Shown here: piece after piece, positions 1 through 4,764 of the stretch
How positions within the stretch are numbered: position 1 is the stretch's first letter
How the letters are laid out: each line of letters begins with the position of its first letter
NCBI GenBank assembly: GCA_937873255.1
Contig: CALMVM010000388.1
Span: forward strand, 1-6,812
Source of the DNA: an uncultured Verrucomicrobiota bacterium
GTDB lineage: Bacteria; Verrucomicrobiota; Verrucomicrobiia; Chthoniobacterales; SZAS-18
DNA: 6,812 nucleotides
Reading direction: 5' to 3'
Notes under the pieces: model-generated
What the model saw: only the letters and a program-made list of their open reading frames with translations
The model's database searches: none
Told to the model about the DNA's origin: nothing
Translations under genes and position numbers: made by a program

Positions 1-362
1 TGGCGACGATGGACATCATCAAGTACCACGGCGGCAACCCGGCCAACTTCCTGGATGTCGGGGGTGGCGCCAACGAGCAGCAGGTCACCGAGGCATTCAA
101 GATCCTCGTCGCCGACAAGAACGTGAAGGCGATCCTGGTCAACATCTTCGGCGGCATCATGCAGTGCGACATCATCGCGCGCGGGATCATCGGCGCGGTC
201 AAGGCGGTGAACCTGCCCGTGCCGCTGGTGGTGCGACTGGAAGGCACGAACGTCGAGGCCGGCAAAAAACTCATCCAGGAAAGCGGCCTGCCCGTCATCA
301 CCGCCAACGACCTGACCGACGCCGCCGTGAAGGTCGTCGGGGCCGCTGCCACCGTCGCGTAA
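1..362 (+). CDS. sucC: Succinyl-CoA ligase (ADP-forming) subunit beta, C-terminal part
   Basis: This is the 3' end of sucC; the gene begins upstream of the window, and the first complete codon is at base 3. The enzyme interconverts succinyl-CoA and succinate with ADP or GDP phosphorylation in the cytoplasmic TCA cycle, as a complex with SucD. What is visible is the C-terminal ligase domain: a [17 protein letters not shown] block, then [17 protein letters not shown], then [15 protein letters not shown], and the usual hydrophobic Val/Ala-rich tail ending at the TAA at 360-362. An ATG at 9 lies inside this conserved region and is not the start. The alpha subunit gene is not adjacent as is usual: it begins about 420 bases downstream, after an inserted small gene. 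Family identity is very secure; only the missing N-terminal ATP-grasp part cannot be judged. Confidence 0.97.
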   Translation, partial: ATMDIIKYHGGNPANFLDVGGGANEQQVTEAFKILVADKNVKAILVNIFGGIMQCDIIARGIIGAVKAVNLPVPLVVRLEGTNVEAGKKLIQESGLPVITANDLTDAAVKVVGAAATVA

Positions 363-363
363 A

Positions 364-383
364 TCCTCCACCTTTTTCCTTTC
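364..383 (+). promoter_or_regulatory. Pyrimidine-rich leader before the aspartic protease start
   Basis: The 20 bases between the sucC stop and the ATG at 384 are pyrimidines except for a single A. No Shine-Dalgarno-like purine run is present at the usual distance. Similar tracts precede sucD and gltA, so this seems to be how plus-strand starts look here. Ribosomal protein S1 or translational coupling from sucC would be a plausible route to initiation; that is an inference. Confidence 0.4.
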
Positions 384-746
384 ATGGGCCTCGTCTTCGC
401 CGACATCACCCTGTCCAACCCCCGGCTGGAAAACCTCCGACCGCTTGAAGTGCGGTCTTTAGCCGACAGTGGGTCAAACTTCCTGTGTCTGCCCGAGGAA
501 GTCGCCAACGAACTCCGCCTCGAACTGGACTCCGAAAAGGAAATCACCACCGCCGACGGCAAGCGGCAGGTCTGCCACTACGTCGGCCCGGTGCGCGTCG
601 CTTTCGAGAATCGCTCGTGCTACGTCGGGGCCATCGTTCTGGGCGATCAGGTGCTGCTCGGCGCGATCCCGCTGGAGGACATGGAACTCATCATCTCACC
701 CTCGGAAAGCCGCCTCGTGCAGAATCCCCGTCCCCTCCGTGCCTAG
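384..746 (+). CDS. Retropepsin-like clan AA aspartic protease, small
   Basis: A 120-residue protein resembling the small bacterial clan AA (retroviral-type) aspartic proteases. The putative catalytic triplet is Asp28-Ser29-Gly30 in the context [16 protein letters not shown], equivalent to the D-T/S-G of retropepsins. The second hallmark, a hydrophobic [14 protein letters not shown] strand, lies at about residues 91-104 and is followed by SPSE and a VQNP tail. Such proteins have a single domain, so activity would need a homodimer. There is no signal peptide or membrane segment, so it is probably cytoplasmic. It starts 21 bases after sucC and ends 36 bases before sucD, so it is probably co-transcribed with them. 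Substrates of this family are not known to me, and a link to the ligase is not implied by homology. Fold assignment is confident, proteolytic activity less so. Confidence 0.85.
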   Translation: MGLVFADITLSNPRLENLRPLEVRSLADSGSNFLCLPEEVANELRLELDSEKEITTADGKRQVCHYVGPVRVAFENRSCYVGAIVLGDQVLLGAIPLEDMELIISPSESRLVQNPRPLRA

Positions 747-766
747 CGGTTGCCTCGTCCGAGAAA

Positions 767-782
767 TTCTCCCTCCTCCTCT
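767..782 (+). promoter_or_regulatory. Pyrimidine tract that sets the sucD start
   Basis: Sixteen consecutive pyrimidines lie directly before the ATG at 783. The reading frame is open upstream to a TTG at 750, but the intervening codons give a Pro/Ser/Arg-rich stretch unlike any SucD N-terminus, while the ATG at 783 gives the expected short lead into the CoA-binding domain. No purine-rich ribosome binding site is present. Confidence 0.4.
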
Positions 783-1661
783 ATGTCCGTCCTCGTTGAT
801 AAAAACACCCGCCTGCTCGTGCAGGGCATCACCGGCAAATCGGGCGCGTTCCACGCGCGCGGCTGCCGCGACTATGGCACCAACGTCGTCGCCGGCGTCA
901 CCCCCGGGCGCGGGGGCGAGCGGTTCGACGAGACGATCCCCGTCTTCGACACCGTCGCCGAGGCGCGCAAGCAGACCGGTTGCAACGCCACGATGATCTT
1001 CGTGCCGCCGCCCGGAGCCGCCGACGGCATCCTCGAAGCCGCCGACGCGGGCGTGGAACTCATCGTCTGCATCACCGACGGCATCCCGGTCATGGACATG
1101 ATGCGCGTCAAGGAATCGCTCAAGTCCAAGCCCGGGGTCCGCCTCATCGGGCCGAATTGCCCCGGCATCATCACGCCCGAGCAGTGCAAAATCGGCATCA
1201 TGCCCGGCTACATCCACAAGCCGGGCAACATCGGCGTCATTTCGCGTTCGGGCACTCTCACCTACGAGGCCGTCTGGCAACTGACCTCGCGCGGCTACGG
1301 GCAATCGACGTGCATCGGCATCGGCGGCGACCCGATCAACGGCACTGGCCACCTCGACGCCGTCAAACTCTTCAACGACGACCCGGACACGGAGGCATTC
1401 ATCCTCATCGGCGAGATCCGCGGCAGCGCGGAAGAAGAAGCCGCCGCCTGGATCGGCGAGAATTGCAAGAAACCCGTGGCGGCGTTCATCGCCGGGGCGA
1501 CCGCCCCCCCCGGCCGCCGGATGGGCCACGCCGGGGCGATTGTCAGCGGCGGCCAAGGCACGGCCGAGGGCAAGATCGCCGCGCTGGAAGCCGCTGGCAT
1601 CGCCGTCGCCAAAAGTCCCGCCACGATGGCCGAGACGTTGATTGCGCGCTTGAAGGGTTAA
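783..1661 (+). CDS. sucD: Succinyl-CoA ligase subunit alpha
   Basis: Complete alpha subunit of 292 residues, close to the roughly 290 usual for the family. It binds CoA and carries the phosphohistidine intermediate of the TCA-cycle ligase, working with SucC. The N-terminal Rossmann-like CoA-binding domain has the glycine loop GITGKSG at residues 15-21, followed by [16 protein letters not shown] begins at residue 123, with Cys126 in the expected place, and [12 protein letters not shown] follows. The C-terminal ligase domain has [17 protein letters not shown], in which His249 is the phosphorylated histidine. The ATG at 783 is chosen over the upstream TTG because it gives the normal N-terminus [18 protein letters not shown]. 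An intact run of eight C bases at 1504-1511 lies just upstream of the active-site codons. Nothing suggests loss of function. Confidence 0.98.
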   Translation: MSVLVDKNTRLLVQGITGKSGAFHARGCRDYGTNVVAGVTPGRGGERFDETIPVFDTVAEARKQTGCNATMIFVPPPGAADGILEAADAGVELIVCITDGIPVMDMMRVKESLKSKPGVRLIGPNCPGIITPEQCKIGIMPGYIHKPGNIGVISRSGTLTYEAVWQLTSRGYGQSTCIGIGGDPINGTGHLDAVKLFNDDPDTEAFILIGEIRGSAEEEAAAWIGENCKKPVAAFIAGATAPPGRRMGHAGAIVSGGQGTAEGKIAALEAAGIAVAKSPATMAETLIARLKG

Positions 1662-1695
1662 GCCGCTTGGCAGTGCCGCCGCGCCGTGGCATCCT

Positions 1696-1709
1696 GTGGA
1701 CATGTCCAC
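1696..1709. promoter_or_regulatory. Perfect 14-bp palindrome over the antitoxin start (candidate operator)
   Basis: GTGGACATGTCCAC reads the same on both strands over all 14 bases and contains the ATG at 1702 of the ribbon-helix-helix gene. RHH antitoxins are known to autorepress by binding short palindromes near their own start, so this is a reasonable operator candidate. One palindrome this long could arise by chance in GC-rich DNA of this length, so the support is positional. Confidence 0.4.
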
Positions 1710-1932
1710 GATCACGGTCGTGCTGCCGGAGGAAGACCTCGTTTTTCTCCAAGCATACTCGGCGGCGCACGGCACATCGGCCGAAGCCTTCCTGGCCCGG
1801 CAGGCGCGCAACCTGCGTGAGCACCTGCAAGCGCCGCTACGAGCCGAGATCACGGCAGCCAGCGGGATCATCGATCCGGAGCTTGATGCTGGCGCCGCCT
1901 ACCGCGCGCACCTTGAAGCCAAGCACGCGTGA
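1702..1932 (+). CDS. Ribbon-helix-helix-type antitoxin-like protein
   Basis: A 76-residue protein beginning MSTITVVLPEEDLVFLQAY. A short beta strand (TITVVLP) is followed by helix (EEDLVFLQAYSAAHG), a TSAE turn, and a second helix (AFLARQARNLREHL). This is the layout of a ribbon-helix-helix DNA-binding domain, which dimerises and inserts the paired strands into the DNA major groove. The C-terminal part, with ASGIIDPELDAGAAYRAHLEAK, resembles the toxin-binding tails of VapB-like antitoxins. An in-frame GTG at 1696 would add only two residues; ATG is preferred. It starts 40 bases after sucD, and its stop overlaps the GTG of the PIN gene, typical of a type II toxin-antitoxin pair. Role as neutraliser and autorepressor is inferred from the family and the pairing. 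No Shine-Dalgarno motif is present. Confidence 0.75.
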   Translation: MSTITVVLPEEDLVFLQAYSAAHGTSAEAFLARQARNLREHLQAPLRAEITAASGIIDPELDAGAAYRAHLEAKHA

Positions 1933-1940
1933 CCGTCACG
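1928..1940. promoter_or_regulatory. Inverted repeat over the antitoxin stop/PIN start junction
   Basis: CGTGAC and GTCACG flank a single C, forming a perfect 6-bp inverted repeat. It covers the last codon and stop of the RHH gene and the GTG start of the PIN gene at 1929. Its half-site resembles that of the palindrome at 1696-1709 (GTGGAC against GTGAC). It could be a second operator or, in RNA, a small 4-bp hairpin occluding the start; both ideas are inference. Confidence 0.3.
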
Positions 1941-2348
1941 GTAGACATCAACGTGCTGCTGGACGTATTCCAACAGCGCCAACCGCATTACGCTGCTTCC
2001 GCCCGGGTGCTCAACCTCGTCGCTGCCGGCATGCTGACCGGCGTCTGCCCCGCGCACGGGCTAACTACCTTGTATCATCTCGTCCGCAAGCACGCCGCCA
2101 AACCCATGGCCGAAACAGCTCTCGACACGGTGCTGCGCCACTTCCGTATCGGCAATCTCGATGCCGCCGGCTGGCAAGCGGCCCGAACCTTGCCGTTGGC
2201 GGACTTCGAGGATGCCGCCGTCGCCGCCGTGGCCAAAGCGACGAACTCGGTCTTTATCATCACGCGCAACGTGCGTGACTTCGCGGTGTCTCCTGTGCCG
2301 GCCGTGAACCCGACGGATTTCCTCGGGCGGTTTCACCCGATGCCTTGA
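1929..2348 (+). CDS. PIN-domain protein, VapC-like toxin candidate
   Basis: A 139-residue protein spanning one PIN domain of the PIN_3-like type. PIN domains are metal-dependent ribonucleases, and as toxins they cleave RNA. The start VTVDINVLLDVFQQRQPHY supplies the first acidic metal ligand (Asp6, with Asp12 nearby). A central helical region contains LTTLYHLVRKHAAKP. The C-terminal part has LADFEDAAVAAVAKA (Asp92, Glu94, Asp95), then the strand SVFIITRN and Asp117 in VRDF. No acidic residue occurs between residues 13 and 61, where canonical VapC proteins place their second ligand, so catalytic competence is not certain. The GTG start at 1929 overlaps the upstream antitoxin stop in the four bases GTGA, indicating translational coupling. 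Alternative: a housekeeping PIN nuclease that is not toxic. Confidence 0.85.
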   Translation: MTVTVDINVLLDVFQQRQPHYAASARVLNLVAAGMLTGVCPAHGLTTLYHLVRKHAAKPMAETALDTVLRHFRIGNLDAAGWQAARTLPLADFEDAAVAAVAKATNSVFIITRNVRDFAVSPVPAVNPTDFLGRFHPMP

Positions 2349-2539
2349 CGCCCCGCGAAGGCTACGAAGAACGCTTTTTGAGTTTTCCTTGCTTTCCGCA
2401 GATCGGGGAACCTCGACCCCGCCGCCGGGCCGGGCGGGAACGATACAACTCGCCGGCCGGACGTTCCGGGCGGCAAGGCCGTGGGCGGGCACTGGGCGCT
2501 TGCCAAGGGTTTCCTTCTCTCGCTACATTCCACTTCCCC
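2349..2539 (+). promoter_or_regulatory. Leader region of gltA
   Basis: These 191 bases separate the PIN gene from citrate synthase. The frame is open through it, but the hypothetical extension is rich in Arg, Gly and Pro and does not look like protein. GATACA at 2442-2447 could be a -10 element, though I see no convincing -35 at proper spacing. A strong hairpin follows at 2452-2474, and another GC-rich inverted repeat (2418-2423 with 2433-2438) precedes it. The last 30 bases are mostly pyrimidine with no ribosome binding motif. A gltA promoter is expected here but is not proven. Confidence 0.35.
2452..2474 (+). promoter_or_regulatory. Strong imperfect hairpin in the gltA leader
   Basis: Bases 2452-2461 pair with 2465-2474 around the 3-base loop CGT, with a single G-G mismatch (2456 with 2470), giving nine matched pairs out of ten. 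It ends 65 bases before the gltA ATG and has no T-run after it, so it is not a classical terminator. As DNA it is a dyad that could bind a dimeric regulator; as RNA it would be a stable leader structure. Confidence 0.4.
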
Positions 2540-3655
2540 ATGATCTCCCGAGGACTCGAAGGCATCGTCGCCAACACCACCCGCCTGAGCGACGTGCTAG
2601 GCGAAAAAGGCCAGCTCATCTACGCCGGCTACGACATCAACGAACTGGCCGGCAAGGTCTCCTTCGAGGAAACGATCTTCCTGCTCTGGAACGAACGCCT
2701 GCCCGACCGCGCCGAACTCGACCATCTCTCCGCCGAGTTGCGCGCCCACCGCGAGTTGCCCGCGCAGGTCGTCGAATTCCTGAAAGCCGCGCCCGGGGCG
2801 GCCAACCCGATGGATGTCATCCGCACGGCGGTTTCCATGCTCGGGCTCTACGACGACAGCAAGGGCGATTCGCGCGAGGCGAACTACGCACGGTGTCTTT
2901 CCCTGACGGCCAAGATCGGCGTGCTGACCGGCTATTACCACCGCGCGCGCCAGGGCAAGGACCTGCCGCCCGTTCGCACGGACCTCGGCGAGGCGGCGCA
3001 TTTCCTTTATCTACTCAACGGCGAGGAGCCCACGAAGGAAGCCGCCGACACGCTCGACCTCGCCTATGTCCTGCACGCCGACCACGGCATGAACGCCTCG
3101 ACGTTCACCGCGCGCGTAGTCGTAGCGACGCTCACCGACGTGTACTCGGCCGTCACGGCGGCCCTCGGTGCGCTCAAGGGGCCGCTCCACGGCGGGGCCC
3201 ACGAGGGTGTCATCGTCATGCTCAAGGAAATCGGCGACGAGGACAAGGTCGATGCCTGGGTGGACGCGCAGTTCGCCCAGAAAAAGAAGATCATGGGCAT
3301 GGGCCACCGGGTTTATAAAACGCTTGACCCGCGCGCGCCGCATTTGCGCGACATGGCCGTCAAGCTCACCGCGCAACTCGGCGAGCCGAAGTGGGTGCGC
3401 ATGAGCGAGCGCATCGCCGAGTTGGTCAAGCAGAAAAAGAATCTCAACGCCAACGTCGATTTCTATTCGGCGACGGTTTATTATTCGCTCGGGCTGCCGA
3501 CGGACCTGTTTACACCGATCTTCGCCATTGCGCGCACGGCGGGTTGGACGGCGCACATCCTGGAGCAGCTCGCCGACAACCGGCTCTACCGGCCGTTGAG
3601 CGAGTACACCGGCATGCCGGTCGGCTTGACGGTCAAGCCCATCGACGAGCGCTGA
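2540..3655 (+). CDS. gltA: Citrate synthase, short form
   Basis: A 371-residue citrate synthase that condenses oxaloacetate and acetyl-CoA to citrate and CoA, the entry step of the TCA cycle, in the cytoplasm. The length matches the short archaeal/Gram-positive-type enzymes rather than the roughly 430-residue hexameric enteric GltA. The protein opens with ISRGLEGIVANTTRLSDV and LIYAGYDINELA. The conserved HADHGMNAS begins at residue 179. The catalytic set is visible: His217 in GPLHGGAHEG, His256 in MGMGHRVYK, and Asp307 in VDFYSATVYYSLGLP. RTAGWTAHILEQ and RLYRPLSEY close the active site and CoA pocket. The ATG at 2540 is chosen because the frame upstream to 2345 encodes a non-conserved Arg/Gly-rich stretch. 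A 2-methylcitrate synthase is the main alternative, since these short forms are closely related; the sucCD context favours citrate synthase. Confidence 0.93.
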   Translation: MISRGLEGIVANTTRLSDVLGEKGQLIYAGYDINELAGKVSFEETIFLLWNERLPDRAELDHLSAELRAHRELPAQVVEFLKAAPGAANPMDVIRTAVSMLGLYDDSKGDSREANYARCLSLTAKIGVLTGYYHRARQGKDLPPVRTDLGEAAHFLYLLNGEEPTKEAADTLDLAYVLHADHGMNASTFTARVVVATLTDVYSAVTAALGALKGPLHGGAHEGVIVMLKEIGDEDKVDAWVDAQFAQKKKIMGMGHRVYKTLDPRAPHLRDMAVKLTAQLGEPKWVRMSERIAELVKQKKNLNANVDFYSATVYYSLGLPTDLFTPIFAIARTAGWTAHILEQLADNRLYRPLSEYTGMPVGLTVKPIDER

Positions 3656-3670
3656 CGCCTGTCAGATTTT
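3652..3670 (+). terminator. Small hairpin at the convergent gltA/Uma2 junction
   Basis: CTGAC at 3652-3656 pairs perfectly with GTCAG at 3661-3665 across the loop GCCT, followed by ATTTT. The gltA stop (3653-3655) lies in the left arm, and the stop of the opposing gene (complement of 3662-3664) lies in the right arm. The stem is only 5 bp, so this is a weak intrinsic terminator for gltA. On the minus strand no T-run follows, so termination there would need something else. Confidence 0.45.
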
Positions 3671-4138
3671 CACCGTCTTCGGAAACGTCGGGCAAAGCTC
3701 CGACTTCTCCAACGGTCCGTAGAGGTTGAAGAATCTCATCGTGCCGGAGCCCTCCCGAATCCAGACTTCCCGCGCGCCGGCCTTGAGGTAGAGGTCCTTC
3801 TTTTCCAAGAGTTCGCCCATGGTGTTGCTCGGAGACTTCACCTCGACGCAGATTTCCGGCGCGCTCCGAAAGCTCGACCGGCCTTTGTTCGCCTTGAGGA
3901 AAGCGTCGGACATCCAGGCGGCATCGGCGACTTTGTTGCCGTCTTCCGTATCGATCACGGTCTCCTGCAACACCTCCCCGCCACGCATCTTCTTTTTCAG
4001 AAAATCATAAATGGATGACTGGGCAAAGCTATGGTCGTTGTGCGGAGGACTCATGACGATTTGACCCCAACGGTTCGTCTCGATCCGAAAGGGCAGATCC
4101 TTCAGGTAGCGGTTGGTGCAAACTTCGTCCCAGGTCAT
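3662..4138 (-). CDS. Uma2 family PD-(D/E)XK nuclease-like protein
   Basis: A 158-residue protein of the Uma2 (DUF820) family, which has a restriction-endonuclease-like fold. The N-terminus MTWDEVCTNRYLKDLPFRIE, with NRWGQIVMSPPHNDHS after it, is typical of one common subfamily. The core has Asp72 in KVADAAWMS, then PEICVEVKSPSNT with Glu99 and Lys101 in the E-x-K arrangement expected of PD-(D/E)XK sites, then KKDLYLKAGAREVWI, the usual helix and strand. It is somewhat shorter than many relatives at about 190 residues but looks complete. The start lies five bases after the stop of the exported-protein gene, so it is likely the last gene of the ATPase operon; it converges on gltA with a gap of six bases. 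Biological roles of Uma2 proteins are largely unknown, and nuclease activity is an expectation from fold only. Confidence 0.88.
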   Translation of the reverse strand: MTWDEVCTNRYLKDLPFRIETNRWGQIVMSPPHNDHSFAQSSIYDFLKKKMRGGEVLQETVIDTEDGNKVADAAWMSDAFLKANKGRSSFRSAPEICVEVKSPSNTMGELLEKKDLYLKAGAREVWIREGSGTMRFFNLYGPLEKSELCPTFPKTVKI

Positions 4139-4143
4139 GTTTT

Positions 4144-4764
4144 TTACGGTTTGTACTTACCCCAATACGCGTCCGGGTTGTCGATGACCAGCGCCAGTTC
4201 CTTGACCGTCTCCGGGTTTACCTTCACCCCGTCGGCCACCTTCTTGCCGAAGAGGTACGGCCGGCCGGTCACGTCCTTGCCGCTGGAATTATACACCGAC
4301 GCCTCCGGCTTGAGGAACTTGCGGATGTCCGACCACGCGAACGCCGCGTCCGGCGGCAGGTTGTTCTTGGCGGCGTACGCCGCGATGGCCTCGCTGATCT
4401 CGCCGGCCCCTTCGAGGATGTAGTCGGCCTGCTCGCGCAGTTGCAGCTTGGCGACGGCCTCCTTGCTGATGGGCGTCACGGTGGAAAGGTTCGCCACGTT
4501 GACCCAGCTTTCCGTGCCCTTGGCCTGCACGCGAATCCAGCCCGTCTCGGGGGCGAGTTCGAGCACGCGCACGAGGTCGTCCTCGTTGCCGTCGAGGTAA
4601 TACAGGCCATCCACCTTCAGGAAGGGCGGCAACTTGCTCGCCGCGCCGGCCGGAGCCTGCGCCTGCACGCGGCTGACAGCCACGACGGCGGAGGCAACGA
4701 CCGCCACGAGCGCGGGCGACAGAATCACGAGGGACGACAACGGGGAACGCGGGGAATTTTTCAT
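4144..4764 (-). CDS. Exported protein of unknown function with pseudopilin-like C-terminal region
   Basis: A 206-residue protein I do not recognise as a named family. Residues 1-37 look like a Sec signal peptide: Lys2 and Arg6, a long Ala/Val/Leu-rich core at about 12-31, and a possible AQA cleavage site at 35-37. It could instead stay as an N-terminal anchor. Residues 48-98 alternate in a beta-strand pattern (DGLYYLDG, DLVRVLELAPETGWIRVQ, SWVNVANLSTVTP). Residues 110-151 are helical, ending in AFAWSDIRKFL. The tail, with GKDVTGRPYLFG, KVNPETVKEL and DAYWGKYK, recalls the C-terminal segments of type II secretion pseudopilin-like proteins, in which a Gly-Asn/Arg-Pro-Tyr turn is common; this is a resemblance, not an assignment. 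Its ATG overlaps the ATPase stop (ATGA), so translation is probably coupled. An envelope or periplasmic job alongside metal export is possible but unproven. Confidence 0.72.
   Translation of the reverse strand: MKNSPRSPLSSLVILSPALVAVVASAVVAVSRVQAQAPAGAASKLPPFLKVDGLYYLDGNEDDLVRVLELAPETGWIRVQAKGTESWVNVANLSTVTPISKEAVAKLQLREQADYILEGAGEISEAIAAYAAKNNLPPDAAFAWSDIRKFLKPEASVYNSSGKDVTGRPYLFGKKVADGVKVNPETVKELALVIDNPDAYWGKYKP

Noticed and set aside
696..1871. A 391-codon open frame on the minus strand opposite sucD
   Set aside because: It lies antisense to a secure SucD gene, has Arg/Asp/Gly-rich composition without recognisable motifs, and is explained by high GC at third codon positions.
980..2278. 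A 432-codon plus-strand frame running across sucD, the RHH gene and the PIN gene
   Set aside because: It overlaps three well-supported genes in another frame and is Arg/His-rich; no conserved segment is seen.
2349..2400. CGCGAAGG/ACGAAGAACGC text after the PIN gene resembling dispersed intergenic repeats of GC-rich bacteria, followed by T-rich DNA that might be a terminator
   Set aside because: Only a single degenerate copy is present in the window and no good stem precedes the T-run, so neither a repeat nor a terminator can be supported.
2418..2438. GC-rich inverted repeat in the gltA leader as a terminator of the PIN gene
   Set aside because: The 6-bp arms have a 9-base loop and no following T-run, and such GC repeats are expected by chance in this composition.
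2345..2539. A 65-residue N-terminal extension of citrate synthase
   Set aside because: The frame is open, but the translation is Arg/Gly/Pro-rich and non-conserved, overlaps the PIN stop and crosses strong hairpins; the ATG at 2540 gives a normal-length enzyme.
4139..4143. A-rich spacer on the minus strand between the exported-protein stop and the Uma2 start as a possible promoter or ribosome site
   Set aside because: Five bases are too short for a promoter and contain no purine motif of the Shine-Dalgarno type; translational coupling is simpler.
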